Shown piece by piece: positions 1 to 9,075 of a stretch of DNA of 41,019 nucleotides. How positions within the stretch are numbered: position 1 is the first letter of the stretch; every line of letters starts with the position of its first letter. The position numbers were made by a program, and so were the translations under genes. Source of the DNA: Actinomycetes bacterium (GTDB taxonomy: Bacteria > Actinomycetota > Actinomycetes > Jiangellales > Jiangellaceae); NCBI GenBank assembly GCA_021793295.1, contig JAJYTA010000018.1:1-41019 (forward strand), given 5' to 3'. Below the pieces are notes generated by a model. The model did no database searches and had not been told where the DNA came from. It was given only the letters and a program-made list of their open reading frames with translations.

Positions 1-735
1 GACGATGTAGTCCGAGCCCATCTCGTCCAGCAACGACGAGCGCATGATCATCAGGTACTGCGCGTAGATGACGGCCACCAGGGTGGCCACGGGCAACACC
101 ATGTGATGGGCGACGTCGGGGACGGCTTCCCAGCCGGACACCCCGGCACTCTGCATGCCGCTGGTGGGGAACCACCCCGCGGTGGAGGAGAAGATGACGA
201 TGAGGATCAGGCCGAGCCAGAAGCTCGGAACCGACCACAACGTGAGCGCGACACCGGTGTTGATGCGGTCACTGGTGCTCCCGTGCTTCCACGCGCCGTT
301 GATGCCCAGCGTCAACCCGATCAGCGCCGAGATCACCACCGCGGTGCCCACCAGCAGGAGTGTGGGCCAGATGCGTTCGGCGATGAGGTCGGTGACCGGC
401 CGGCTGAACTGGAACGAGTCGCCGAAGTCCAGGCGCAGCACGCCCCACAGGTAGTCCACGAACTGCTGGGCCAGGGGATCGTTGAGACCGAAGTCTTCGC
501 GCAATTGTTCCTTCTGCTCCGCGCTGACCGGCCGCCCGTGGGTCATCGTGTTCACCGGGTCGCCGGGAATGATGCGGAACAGGAAGAAGCTCGTGACGAT
601 CACCGCGACCAGCGACACCATGCTCCCCGCGATCCGGGAGCCCAGGTAGTTGAGGGTCTTGTGCAGTCCGGAGAGGTCCCGCACCTCCCCGGGGGGAGCG
701 TGCGGGACCAGGTCCGTGTCGACCGGGCCTGCCAT
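1..735 (-). CDS. Peptide/nickel-type ABC importer permease (DppB/OppB family), C-terminus cut by window edge
   Basis: Inner-membrane permease of a family 5 peptide/nickel ABC importer. The reverse strand reads open for 245 codons from an ATG at 735 to base 1, so the C-terminus lies outside the window. After a hydrophilic N-terminus of about 35 residues comes the first membrane helix and the family signature FFLFRIIPGDP, then further helices with TLLLVGTAVVISALIGLTLG and FWLGLILIVIF. The visible end (MRSSLLDEMGSDYIV) is the start of the EAA loop that contacts the ATPase. The start lies 7 nt after the stop of the substrate-binding protein gene, so the two are co-transcribed. Substrate cannot be told; dipeptides or oligopeptides are the usual cargo. 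The N-terminal extension before the first helix is longer than in typical DppB. Confidence 0.9.
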   Translation of the reverse strand, partial: MAGPVDTDLVPHAPPGEVRDLSGLHKTLNYLGSRIAGSMVSLVAVIVTSFFLFRIIPGDPVNTMTHGRPVSAEQKEQLREDFGLNDPLAQQFVDYLWGVLRLDFGDSFQFSRPVTDLIAERIWPTLLLVGTAVVISALIGLTLGINGAWKHGSTSDRINTGVALTLWSVPSFWLGLILIVIFSSTAGWFPTSGMQSAGVSGWEAVPDVAHHMVLPVATLVAVIYAQYLMIMRSSLLDEMGSDYIV

Positions 736-742
736 CCGGCCC

Positions 743-2602
743 CTACTCGCGATCCTCGGCCGTGGCGGAGCGGCGCCGCGCGAGGAAGAAGACGGCGCCG
801 ATCACCACTGCCGCGGCCACGATGATGCCGATCACCAGGGCGGTGTTGCTGCCGTCATCGCTGTCCGATGCCGCCGATGCGTCGCCACCGCCGCCTTCGC
901 CGGAACCCTCGGCACCGGCGGGCACCGCCGACCACCAGCTCCAGTAGCCGTCCTGGCCGTAGTAGTTGCCGCCCGGGTCCGGCTGCGGGGTCATCTCGGC
1001 GATGACGTCGCTGCGGTAGGCCTCGAGGGCGTCGGCGTAACCCCAGACGACGAACACGTTGGTCTCGTACAGGATCTCCTGCATCTGCTTGACCAGCTCG
1101 GCCCGGGCGTCGACGTCGAGCTCGGCGAGCTGCTGCTGGTACAGCTGGTCGTACTCGTCGTTGCAGAAGTACGCGTCGGACAGGTACGGACCGCCGACCT
1201 CGGTCGGCAGGCCGGAGCACAGGTTGATCGACAGCACGTAGTTCGGGTCCGGGTTGACGCTCCACCCGGTGGTGAGGATGTCGTACGTGCCGTCGTCGAG
1301 CAGGGAACCGACCTCGGAGACCGGCTCGACCTTGAGCTCCATGCCGGCGTCGGAGGCCCATTCGGCCATCATCTGGGCGGCCTGGACGTACTGCGGGTTG
1401 TCGGCGTGGACGTTGAACCGGAACGACAGCGGGCGCCCGTCGGGGGAGACGCGGATGCCGTCGTCACCCATCGTGTACCCGGCGTCGTCGAGAAGCTGGT
1501 TGGCCGCGTCGATGTCGAACTCTTCGGAGACCGGCCTCTCGGGCTCCCAGTGGTAGATGTCGTATCGCGAGGGGATGTAGCCGGCGTTGGGCTCGCCGAA
1601 TCCGCCGTAGGCGACTTCGTAGATCGCTTCGCGGTCGATGGTGCGCACCAGGGCCTCGCGGACCACGGGGTCTTGCAGCGCCGGGTGACCGTCGCCGAAG
1701 GGGGTGCCGTCTTGCAGCGTGGCGCCCGGGTTGAGGGTCATGCCCTGGAACCGCTTGCCGTCGGCCTGGTTGAGCTCGATGTTCTCTTCACCCTCGAGGG
1801 AGCGGAACTGGGCCGGTGTCAGCCCCTGCACGAAGTCGACCTCGCCGGCCCGCAACGCCTCGACCTGGGCGTCGGCGTCGTTGATGGTCCGCAGGACGAG
1901 CTCGTCGAACTGCGGCGCGCCGCGCCAGTAGTCCTCGTTGGGCTCGAACGTGATCGTCTGGTTGGGCTGGTAGTCGGTCAGGATCCACGGACCGTTGCTG
2001 ACGATCGGGAACTCTTCGTCGTTGTTGAACGCGCCGTAGTCCTCGATGCCGGACCAGATGTGTTCAGGCAGGATCGGCACGTCCAGCGCCAGCATCGTCA
2101 CCTGCGGCTGGGAGAGCTGGATCTCGACGGTGTACTCGTCGGTGGCGGTGACGGTCTCGAAGTTCTCGACGAAGTTCCCGTTGGCCTCGGCGGCAGCAGG
2201 GTCGGTCATCATCGTGTTGAACGTCCAGGCGACGTCCTCGGCGGTGACCGGCTCGCCGTCGGTCCAGGTGGCGTCCTGGCGGATGTGGTAGGTCCAGGTC
2301 AGCCCGTCCTCGGAGGTCTCCCACGACTCCGCGAGAGCGGGGATGGTCTCACCGGTCTCGGGGTCGTAGTTGGTCAGGAAGTCGTACATCCACCGGTGCA
2401 GGCTGGTGGTGATGACGCGCACGGCTTGGAACGGGCTGAGGCTGTCGACCTCTTGGGAGACCGCGATGGTGATCGAGGTCTTCTCGTCGCTGTCGGCCTG
2501 GGCGGGTGGCGCGCCGACGGCCACGCCGGCCAGCCCTGCCGCGAGCGCGGCTGCGCCCGCGGCGAGCCTGCCCGGGCGGGTACGGGTCACAGATATCGCC
2601 AT
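743..2602 (-). CDS. ABC importer substrate-binding protein, family 5, with C-terminal membrane anchor
   Basis: Extracellular solute-binding protein (SBP_bac_5) that feeds the permease downstream. The ATG at 2602 has GAGG 13 nt upstream; an in-frame GTG at 2632 would add 10 residues but has no visible ribosome-binding site. The N-terminus is a Sec signal peptide (RPGRLAAGAAALAAGLAG, then AQA). No lipobox cysteine is present. The mature domain has family landmarks such as LAESWETSEDGLTWTYHIR and a REALVRTIDREAI segment. After a Ser/Gly/Asp-rich linker the protein ends with a hydrophobic helix (ALVIGIIVAAAVVIGAVFF) and an ARRR stop-transfer tail. It therefore looks anchored by its C-terminus rather than by a lipid, which is unusual for binding proteins of Gram-positive bacteria. 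The ligand is unknown. Confidence 0.9.
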   Translation of the reverse strand: MAISVTRTRPGRLAAGAAALAAGLAGVAVGAPPAQADSDEKTSITIAVSQEVDSLSPFQAVRVITTSLHRWMYDFLTNYDPETGETIPALAESWETSEDGLTWTYHIRQDATWTDGEPVTAEDVAWTFNTMMTDPAAAEANGNFVENFETVTATDEYTVEIQLSQPQVTMLALDVPILPEHIWSGIEDYGAFNNDEEFPIVSNGPWILTDYQPNQTITFEPNEDYWRGAPQFDELVLRTINDADAQVEALRAGEVDFVQGLTPAQFRSLEGEENIELNQADGKRFQGMTLNPGATLQDGTPFGDGHPALQDPVVREALVRTIDREAIYEVAYGGFGEPNAGYIPSRYDIYHWEPERPVSEEFDIDAANQLLDDAGYTMGDDGIRVSPDGRPLSFRFNVHADNPQYVQAAQMMAEWASDAGMELKVEPVSEVGSLLDDGTYDILTTGWSVNPDPNYVLSINLCSGLPTEVGGPYLSDAYFCNDEYDQLYQQQLAELDVDARAELVKQMQEILYETNVFVVWGYADALEAYRSDVIAEMTPQPDPGGNYYGQDGYWSWWSAVPAGAEGSGEGGGGDASAASDSDDGSNTALVIGIIVAAAVVIGAVFFLARRRSATAEDRE

Positions 2603-2780
2603 GATGATGCGGGTACCTCGCAATCGCGTCACGCGTGGTGCCTATGAGGGGACGTCGTCGGCGCCGCGGGGCGCTCGGGTGTCGTGGTCGGGGGACCGCA
2701 CTGTGTGGTTGTCGGCGCCGGTGGTTCGCAGGGGTGGCCTCGTTCCACAGCCGGCTGAACGGTAGACCTGTTGGGCGGTT

Positions 2781-2809
2781 GGTCTATCACCGGCAGCACC
2801 CTACGTCAA
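2781..2809 (-). promoter_or_regulatory. Candidate sigma-70 promoter for the ABC importer operon
   Basis: On the reverse strand a TTGACG -35 box (2809-2804) is followed after exactly 17 bp by TAGACC (2786-2781). It would give a leader of about 170 nt before the ATG at 2602. The -35 match is good and the -10 match is weak. Confidence 0.35.
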
Positions 2810-2986
2810 TGGTCTGGACCTGTGCGCCGGGGGAACTCCCTGTGGGCTATGCACGATCGAAACCGAACTGGAGATCTTCTCGTGACCTTGGCTGAGTGGA
2901 GGACGAACAGGTGAGCTTCCCGAGTTTGGCGCGTGGTTTTCCGGGATTCGGTCGAAGTGGTCCGCATACCGGCCGATGGCCGTCGC

Positions 2987-3030
2987 AGCGTCGCCCGCGC
3001 CGGCGACGCTCGGCCCGCCCCGGGGCGGGC
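2987..3030. promoter_or_regulatory. Two adjacent inverted repeats just upstream of dxr
   Basis: AGCGTCGCC (2987-2995) pairs perfectly with GGCGACGCT (3002-3010) across a 6-nt loop. It is followed by an 18-bp perfect palindrome, GCCCGCCCCGGGGCGGGC (3013-3030), ending 25 bp before the dxr ATG. Neither has a T-tract. They could form a leader structure, a protein-binding site, or a terminator for transcripts entering from upstream; the sequence does not decide. The rest of the 2603-3055 gap holds no credible gene. Confidence 0.45.
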
Positions 3031-3055
3031 GCGGACCGAGCGGAACAATAGGGCC

Positions 3056-4255
3056 ATGGCCAGTCCCCGTGAGGTCGTCATCCTCGGTTCCACCGGATCG
3101 ATCGGCGTCCAGGCGATCGATGTCGCGAAACGTAACCCCGACCGGCTCCGGGTGGTGGGCCTGGCTGCCGGCGGCTCCGATCCGGAGACCCTGGCCGCAC
3201 AAGCGCTCGATCTCGGTGTGTCCGCGGTCGCGGTGGCCCGCGCCAGCGCGTCGTCGGACCTGCAGCTCGCGTTCTACGCCGAGGCGCAGCGGCGCGATTA
3301 CCCGTCCGGCGGCTTCCGGGTGCCGAAGATCCTCGCCGGCCCCGATGCGGCCGCCGAACTGGCCGCCAGCGAATGCGACGTCGTCCTCAACGGCATCACC
3401 GGCTCGATCGGCCTCGGCCCCACGCTGGCCGCGCTCGGCGCGGGGCGGCAGCTCGCGTTGGCGAACAAGGAGTCGCTGATCGCCGGCGGACAGCTGGTCA
3501 AAGCCGCCGCACAGCCGGGCCAGATCGTGCCCGTCGACAGCGAGCACAGCGCGCTGGCCCAGGCCCTGCGCGGGGGCAGCGCCGACGAGGTCCGCCGCCT
3601 CGTGCTCACCGCGAGCGGCGGGCCGTTCCGCGGCCGCCGCCGCGACGAGCTCACCGCGGTCACCCCCGAGCAGGCACTGGCGCACCCGACGTGGTCCATG
3701 GGGCCGGTGGTCACCATCAACTCGGCCACTTTGGTCAACAAGGGCCTGGAGCTCATCGAGGCGCACCTGCTGTTCGACATGCCGTTCGACGCCATCGAGG
3801 TCGTCGTGCACCCGCAATCGATCGTGCATTCCATGGTCGAGTTCGTCGACGGCTCCACGCTGGCTCAGGCCAGTCCGCCGGACATGCGCATTCCCATCGC
3901 GATGGCACTGACCTGGCCGGACCGAGTACCCGACGCCGCGCCGGCCTGCGACTGGAGTACCGCGTCGACGTGGGAGTTCATGCCGCTCGACCACGAGGCG
4001 TTCCCAGCCGTGCAGCTCGCCCGCGCCGCCGGTGAGCGCGGCGGGCTCGCGCCTGCGGTGTACAACGCGGCCAACGAGCAGTGCCTGGCCGCGTTCGTCG
4101 AGGGGCGGCTGCCGTTTCTCGGCATCGTCGACACCGTCGCTCGTATCCTTGACGAGTACCGTGACGGCGACGCGACGAGTGTCGACGACGTCGTCGCCGC
4201 CGAGGACTGGGCGCGGGCCCGCGCCCGCGAGATCGTCACACCGGAGGACCGCTGA
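3056..4255 (+). CDS. dxr: 1-deoxy-D-xylulose 5-phosphate reductoisomerase
   Basis: Second enzyme of the MEP isoprenoid pathway: converts 1-deoxyxylulose 5-phosphate to 2-C-methylerythritol 4-phosphate with NADPH and a divalent metal, in the cytoplasm. The 399-residue protein starts [17 protein letters not shown], with the NADPH-binding GSTGSIG at residues 11-17. LANKESLI, the SEHSAL metal/substrate region, [12 protein letters not shown] and [11 protein letters not shown] are all family landmarks. The frame is open further upstream to 2933, but that extension is Arg-rich and unlike the family, so the ATG at 3056 was chosen. The stop codon is directly followed by the ATG of the rip1-like gene (TGAATG), so the genes are tightly coupled; ispG of the same pathway follows. 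Confidence 0.96.
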   Translation: MASPREVVILGSTGSIGVQAIDVAKRNPDRLRVVGLAAGGSDPETLAAQALDLGVSAVAVARASASSDLQLAFYAEAQRRDYPSGGFRVPKILAGPDAAAELAASECDVVLNGITGSIGLGPTLAALGAGRQLALANKESLIAGGQLVKAAAQPGQIVPVDSEHSALAQALRGGSADEVRRLVLTASGGPFRGRRRDELTAVTPEQALAHPTWSMGPVVTINSATLVNKGLELIEAHLLFDMPFDAIEVVVHPQSIVHSMVEFVDGSTLAQASPPDMRIPIAMALTWPDRVPDAAPACDWSTASTWEFMPLDHEAFPAVQLARAAGERGGLAPAVYNAANEQCLAAFVEGRLPFLGIVDTVARILDEYRDGDATSVDDVVAAEDWARARAREIVTPEDR

Positions 4256-5572
4256 ATGGATCTGCTCGCCGTCGCAGGCATTCTGCTGTTCCTCGTGGGG
4301 TTGATGCTCTCCATCGCCCTGCACGAGATCGGCCACCTGGTGCCGGCGAAGTTGTTCGGCGTGAAGGTCACGCAGTACATGGTCGGCTTCGGGCGCACGA
4401 TCTTCTCGCGCCGCCGAGGTGAGACCGAGTACGGCATCAAGGCGGTCCCGCTCGGCGGATACGTGCGCATGATCGGGATGTTCCCGCCCGAGCCCGGCAG
4501 CGAAGACGGCCAGCTGCGCCAGTCCAGCACCGGGCTGTTCCAGACCATGGCCCGGGACGCGCGCACCGCCGCGCGCGAAGAGATCGGGCCCGGCGACGAA
4601 GACCGCGTGTTCTACCGCCAGGCGTGGTGGAAGAAGCTCATCGTCATGCTCGGCGGCCCGGCCATGAACGTCGTACTGGCCATCGTCCTGGCCGGTGGAG
4701 TGCTGATGACCTTCGGCAATCCGGACAAGCCGGTCCATTCCACCGTCGTCAGCTCGGTCAGTGAGTGCGTCAAGTCGCAAGAGCAGGCCGATCGCCCCTG
4801 CACCCCGGGCGATCCGGAGGCGCCGGCGAACGAGGCTGGGTTCCAGCCGGGCGACAAGGTGATCGCGGTCGGCGGCACCGAAGTGTCGTCGTGGCCGGCC
4901 ACCTCCGCGGCCATCGCGGAGGCCGGCCCGGGACCCATCGACGTCGTGGTCGAGCGTGACGGCGAGCAGCTGACCCTGACCCCAGAGCTCATCGTCACCG
5001 AGCGGCCCGACCCCGACGGCGAGATCGGCGACGTTCGCGAGACGAGCTTCCTGGGCATCGCGCCGACCTTCCAGCACTACCAACGCGAGGACGTCGGCGG
5101 AGCGTTGGTGTGGACCGGCGACTTCGTCAGCCGCACGGCCGAGGCGATGTCGCGGGTTCCGCAACGGATGGTCGACGTCTGGGACGCCGCGTTCGGCGGC
5201 GGCGAGCGTGGTCATGACACGCCGGTCAGCATCGTCGGCGCGGGCCGGATCGGCGGCGAGATCGCCTCGGCCGACGAGTTCACCGCCGGACAGCGCATCG
5301 CGACGTTCGTCATGCTCCTGGCCTCGTTCAACATGGCCATCGCATTGCTCAACCTGGTGCCGCTGCTGCCACTGGACGGCGGGCACGCGGCCGGCGCCAT
5401 CTGGGAGGCGCTCAAGCGCGCGTTCTGCCGGGTCTTCCGGCGACCCGAGCCGCAACCGGTCGACGTCGCCAAAGCCCTGCCGATCGCCTATGGCGTCGCT
5501 GTCGTCCTGGTCTGCATGAGCGCCCTGCTGATCTACGCCGACTTCGTGAACCCGGTTCGATTGTTCGGCTGA
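4256..5572 (+). CDS. rip1: M50 site-2 intramembrane metalloprotease (Rip1/RseP family)
   Basis: Membrane zinc protease that cuts transmembrane substrates such as anti-sigma factors (known for mycobacterial Rip1 and E. coli RseP; substrates here are not known). Helix 1 holds the zinc motif HEIGH (residues 23-27). The PDZ region follows a hydrophobic segment ([15 protein letters not shown]) and contains [13 protein letters not shown]. The C-terminal [11 protein letters not shown] supplies the third ligand, Asp374. At 438 residues it has the usual family length. The ATG follows the dxr stop with no gap and ispG starts about 20 nt downstream. The order dxr-rip1-ispG-GNAT matches the mycobacterial locus (Rv2870c-Rv2867c). 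Confidence 0.94.
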   Translation: MDLLAVAGILLFLVGLMLSIALHEIGHLVPAKLFGVKVTQYMVGFGRTIFSRRRGETEYGIKAVPLGGYVRMIGMFPPEPGSEDGQLRQSSTGLFQTMARDARTAAREEIGPGDEDRVFYRQAWWKKLIVMLGGPAMNVVLAIVLAGGVLMTFGNPDKPVHSTVVSSVSECVKSQEQADRPCTPGDPEAPANEAGFQPGDKVIAVGGTEVSSWPATSAAIAEAGPGPIDVVVERDGEQLTLTPELIVTERPDPDGEIGDVRETSFLGIAPTFQHYQREDVGGALVWTGDFVSRTAEAMSRVPQRMVDVWDAAFGGGERGHDTPVSIVGAGRIGGEIASADEFTAGQRIATFVMLLASFNMAIALLNLVPLLPLDGGHAAGAIWEALKRAFCRVFRRPEPQPVDVAKALPIAYGVAVVLVCMSALLIYADFVNPVRLFG

Positions 5573-5592
5573 TTCGACGGAGAATGGAAACC

Positions 5593-6744
5593 ATGAGTGT
5601 CGCCCTGGGAATGCCCGCGCTTCCGCCGCCGGTGCTTGCGCCGCGCCGCAAGTCCCGCAAGGTCAGCGTCGGCAAGGTCGACGTCGGCGGTGACGCGCCG
5701 GTCAGCGTCCAGTCGATGACGACCACCCCCACCACCGACATCAACGCCACCCTCCAGCAGATCGCCGAGCTCACTGCGGCCGGCTGCGACATCGTCCGGG
5801 TCGCCGTGCCCAGCGCCGACGACGCCGAGGCGCTGCCGGCCATCGCGAAGAAGTCGCAGATCCCGGTCATCGCCGACATCCACTTCCAGCCGAAGTACGT
5901 CTTCGCCGCCATCGACGCCGGCTGCGCCGCCGTACGGGTCAACCCCGGCAACATCAAGAAGTTCGACGACAAGGTCGGCGAGATCGCCAAGGCGGCCGCC
6001 GACGCCGGTGTGTCGCTGCGTATCGGTGTCAACGCCGGCTCGCTGGACAAGCGCCTGCTGGACAAGCACGGCAAGCCGACGGCCGAGGCCCTGGTCGAAT
6101 CCGCGGTCTGGGAGGCGTCTCTGTTCGAGGAGCACGACTTCCACGACTTCAAGATCTCGGTCAAGCACCACGATCCCGTCGTCATGGTCCAGGCCTACGA
6201 GATGCTCGCCGAACGCGGCGACTGGCCGCTGCATCTGGGGGTCACCGAGGCCGGCCCGGCGTTTCAGGGCACCATCAAGTCGTCGGTCGCCTTCGGCTCG
6301 CTGTTGTCGCGCGGCATCGGCGACACCATCCGGGTGTCGCTGTCGGCGCCGCCGGTCGAGGAAGTCAAGGTCGGCCTGCAGATCCTGCAGTCGCTCAACC
6401 TGCGCGAGCGAAAGCTCGAAATCGTGTCCTGCCCATCGTGCGGACGGGCTCAGGTCGACGTCTACACCTTGGCCGACAAGGTCACCGCCGGGCTCGAGGG
6501 CATGGAGGTGCCGCTGCGCGTCGCGGTCATGGGATGCGTCGTCAACGGCCCCGGCGAGGCTCGCGAGGCAGACCTCGGAGTGGCCTCGGGCAACGGCAAG
6601 GGGCAGATCTTCGTCAAGGGCGAGGTCATCAAGACCGTGCCGGAATCGGAGATCGTCGAGACCCTCATCGAGGAGGCCATGCGGATCGCTGACTCGATGG
6701 CCGACACCGCCGAGCCAGGGCAGCCCAACGTGACGGTCGGTTAG
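5593..6744 (+). CDS. ispG: 4-hydroxy-3-methylbut-2-en-1-yl diphosphate synthase (IspG/GcpE)
   Basis: Late MEP-pathway iron-sulfur enzyme: reductively opens 2-C-methylerythritol 2,4-cyclodiphosphate to HMBPP. An ATG at 5584 is in frame, but GGAG (5579-5582) is only 1 nt from it and 10 nt from the ATG at 5593, so 5593 is preferred (383 residues). [12 protein letters not shown] and [13 protein letters not shown] mark the TIM-barrel start. The three cluster cysteines are in CPSCGR (Cys280, Cys283) and [10 protein letters not shown] (Cys315), all present. It belongs to the dxr operon, placing two MEP steps in one transcript. Confidence 0.96.
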   Translation: MSVALGMPALPPPVLAPRRKSRKVSVGKVDVGGDAPVSVQSMTTTPTTDINATLQQIAELTAAGCDIVRVAVPSADDAEALPAIAKKSQIPVIADIHFQPKYVFAAIDAGCAAVRVNPGNIKKFDDKVGEIAKAAADAGVSLRIGVNAGSLDKRLLDKHGKPTAEALVESAVWEASLFEEHDFHDFKISVKHHDPVVMVQAYEMLAERGDWPLHLGVTEAGPAFQGTIKSSVAFGSLLSRGIGDTIRVSLSAPPVEEVKVGLQILQSLNLRERKLEIVSCPSCGRAQVDVYTLADKVTAGLEGMEVPLRVAVMGCVVNGPGEAREADLGVASGNGKGQIFVKGEVIKTVPESEIVETLIEEAMRIADSMADTAEPGQPNVTVG

Positions 6745-6759
6745 GTTCAGGGAGTCGCG

Positions 6760-7605
6760 GTGCTGGGGACGTCGCCCGCCGTACGGACGCTGGGTCCGCA
6801 AGATCTGGGTGACGTGCTGCGTGTGCTCGACCGTACCCCGTACCTCGACGTCTTCGTGGCCTCGCGCGTGCACGCCTCCGGCCTGGTGCCCTCGCGGCTG
6901 GGCGGTGAGCTCTGGGGCTACTACGAATCCGACCAGTTGCGCTCGCTGTGCTACTCCGGCGCAAACCTGGTGCCCGTGGCCGCCGACGGCCTGGCGACGA
7001 AACTGTTCGCTGACCTCGCCGGCCGACGTGGACGTCGGTGCTCGTCGATCGTCGGGGCCGCCGACGCGGTCCTGGCGATGTGGGACCTGCTGCGTCCCGA
7101 GTGGGGCCCGGCCCGCGAGGTCCGGTCGTGCCAGCCGGTCATGCAACTGACCGGCGGGCCGATCGTCCCGCCGGACCCGAAAGTGCGGCGGGTCCGCCCG
7201 GGCGAGATCGACATCCTCATGCCGGCGGCGGTGGCGATGTTCACCGAAGAGGTCGGTATCGCGCCCACCGGCAACGACGGCGGCGCCTACTACCGGGCGC
7301 GCATGGTCGAGCTCGTCCGGTCGGGACGGGCCTTCGCCCGGTTCGACGACGGCGCCATCGTGTTCAAAGCCGAGGTGGGCGCCGTGACTCCGCGGGCCTG
7401 CCAGGTGCAAGGGGTGTGGGTGCATCCGAACCGCCGCGGCGAGGGCCTGTCGATCGGCGGGATGGCTGCCGTCGCCGCGTTCGCGTTGCGCGACATCGCC
7501 CCGACGGTGTCGTTGTACGTCAACGACTTCAACGTGGTCGCCCGCGAGACCTATCGGCGCGTAGGGTTCACCGAGGTCGGCCGCTTCGCCACCGTCATGT
7601 TCTAA
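6760..7605 (+). CDS. DUF4081 and GNAT-domain acetyltransferase, ispG neighbour
   Basis: A 281-residue protein with an N-terminal DUF4081-like half and a C-terminal GNAT fold. The acetyl-CoA loop region reads GVWVHPNRRGEGLS (near residues 220-235), followed by YVNDFNVVARETYRRVGF, the typical beta6/alpha4 end of GNAT proteins. The GTG at 6760 has AGGGAG 6-7 nt upstream. It is the last gene of the dxr-rip1-ispG run and corresponds by position to Rv2867c of M. tuberculosis. Acceptor substrate unknown. The stop codon is followed after 16 bp by a copy of the 77-bp repeat. Confidence 0.88.
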   Translation: MLGTSPAVRTLGPQDLGDVLRVLDRTPYLDVFVASRVHASGLVPSRLGGELWGYYESDQLRSLCYSGANLVPVAADGLATKLFADLAGRRGRRCSSIVGAADAVLAMWDLLRPEWGPAREVRSCQPVMQLTGGPIVPPDPKVRRVRPGEIDILMPAAVAMFTEEVGIAPTGNDGGAYYRARMVELVRSGRAFARFDDGAIVFKAEVGAVTPRACQVQGVWVHPNRRGEGLSIGGMAAVAAFALRDIAPTVSLYVNDFNVVARETYRRVGFTEVGRFATVMF

Positions 7606-7621
7606 CCCCCGCGCTGTCTGA

Positions 7622-7698
7622 AATGATCATGTTCACTTGGCGATTCCCTGCCACACCACCCGTGCACGCCTGTTGGTGCAGCAGAACTCCGCGTGGTG
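7622..7698 (+). repeat. 77-bp dispersed repeat, copy 1
   Basis: Starts with the invariant AATGATCATGTTCACTTGG (containing the palindrome ATGATCAT) and ends in GTGGTG. By eye it matches copy 3 at 64 of 77 positions without gaps. It contains CACCACC, the palindrome CGTGCACG and two GTGGTG-like motifs that could pair with CACCAC. It begins 16 bp after the stop of the GNAT gene, in the same orientation. It is the most diverged of the three copies. Confidence 0.85.
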
Positions 7699-7715
7699 CA
7701 CCCGGCCGATAGCGC

Positions 7716-8957
7716 ATGGATGCGATGATCTCTCCTGTGCGCCTCCCGGTCTTGGTCTCCGGTTCCGTTGCGCTGGTACTCCTCGCAGTGGGCTGTTCCG
7801 GCAGCGGCACCGACGACGACAGCGCCGGTTCGTCGCCGAGCCCGCCGCCGGCATCGGCCAGCTCGCCGCCGGCGGCCACCCCATCGGCATCCCCGACGCC
7901 TACGCCGCAGCCCCGGACTTTCACACTGGCTGCGACCGGCGACGTGCTCTTGCACGAACGGCTGTGGGTGCAGGCGCGCAAGGACGCCGCAGCCGGCACG
8001 ACGATGGACTTCGCCCCTCAGCTGGCCAGCATCAAGCCGGTCATCAGCGCCGCCGACCTCGCGATCTGCCACCTCGAGGTGCCCCTGGCCCCCGCCGACG
8101 GCCCCTACGAGGGCTATCCGACGTTCTCCGGCCCCCCGCAGGTCGTCACCGGGCTCGCCGCGACCGGCTACGACGCCTGCACCACCGCCTCGAACCACAC
8201 GTTCGACCAAGGCGCCGCCGGCGTGGACCGGACGCTCGAGATGCTGGACCAGGCCGGTCTGGCCCACGCCGGTTCCGCCCGGTCGCCGCAGGAAGCACAG
8301 CGCACGAGCATCCTCCAGGTCGACACGGACGGCGCACCGGTCACGGTGGCCCTGCTGTCGTACACGTTCGGCTTCAACGGCATCCCGTATCCGGACGGCG
8401 AGACGTGGCGGAGCAACGAGATCGTCGAAGCGGACATCGTCGCCGACGCGGCGACTGCGCGGGCTGACGGCGCGGACGTCGTCGTCGCGGCGCTGCACTG
8501 GGGCGACGAGTACGTCCACGAGCCGAACGAGCTCCAGCGCGACCTCGCTCCGCAGCTGATCCGTTCCCCGGACATCGACCTGCTGCTCGGGCATCACGCC
8601 CACGTCGTCCAGCCGGTGCAGAACGTCGACGGTGAGTGGATCGTGTACGGCATGGGCAACCTGATGGCCAACCACGCCGAACCACAAGGCCCCAAGTCCG
8701 AGGGGTTGCTGACGAGGTTCACCTTCACCGAGAACCTCGACGACGGTGGCTTCGACGTCAGCGCCGCGGAGTACCTGCCGCTGTACCAGACCTACGAGCC
8801 GCCGGTCGAAGTGTTGGACGTCGTGACGGCCCTGCGTACCGGCGACGTCGGCACCGCGGGGAAAGCCCGTCTCGAGCAGGCGCTGGCGCGTACCACGCAG
8901 GTCGTCGAAAGCCTCGGCGGCGCCGACGACGGACTGCGGATGCTCGCGTCGAGCTGA
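7716..8957 (+). CDS. CapA-family metallophosphatase-like lipoprotein
   Basis: Predicted lipoprotein of the CapA/PGA_cap family, related to the poly-gamma-glutamate synthesis protein CapA and to calcineurin-like phosphatases. It has a lipobox (LLAVGCSGS, Cys27), then a Ser/Pro/Ala-rich linker, then the domain starting [33 protein letters not shown] and [13 protein letters not shown] supply the His/Asp/Asn residues expected for metal binding. Three in-frame starts are possible (ATG 7716, ATG 7725, GTG 7737); none has a strong ribosome-binding site, and the GTG has GATGAT 7 nt upstream, as in a leaderless gene. No capBC or other poly-glutamate genes lie nearby, so a capsule role is not supported here. 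Confidence 0.85.
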   Translation: MDAMISPVRLPVLVSGSVALVLLAVGCSGSGTDDDSAGSSPSPPPASASSPPAATPSASPTPTPQPRTFTLAATGDVLLHERLWVQARKDAAAGTTMDFAPQLASIKPVISAADLAICHLEVPLAPADGPYEGYPTFSGPPQVVTGLAATGYDACTTASNHTFDQGAAGVDRTLEMLDQAGLAHAGSARSPQEAQRTSILQVDTDGAPVTVALLSYTFGFNGIPYPDGETWRSNEIVEADIVADAATARADGADVVVAALHWGDEYVHEPNELQRDLAPQLIRSPDIDLLLGHHAHVVQPVQNVDGEWIVYGMGNLMANHAEPQGPKSEGLLTRFTFTENLDDGGFDVSAAEYLPLYQTYEPPVEVLDVVTALRTGDVGTAGKARLEQALARTTQVVESLGGADDGLRMLASS

Positions 8958-9075
8958 AGCGGGCACCGTCTGGTCGGCCCGGAGCCGAGAATCCGGTTCG
9001 TTGCCGGCATGGCGACGGATATCCTCGACGAAAGTCTTGCACCGTGTCCGCACTCACACCGTTACAGGAGTACTC

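Noticed and set aside
2801-5455. 884-codon open frame on the reverse strand opposite dxr and rip1
   Set aside because: Shadow of two certain genes; composition follows their codon bias and no domain is recognisable.
7595-7712. Short peptides (such as MIMFTW) readable in the 77-bp repeats
   Set aside because: They arise from the repeat sequence itself in different frames and have no ribosome-binding site.
7716-8957. Capsule biosynthesis locus
   Set aside because: Only a single CapA-family gene; no capB, capC or other capsule genes nearby.
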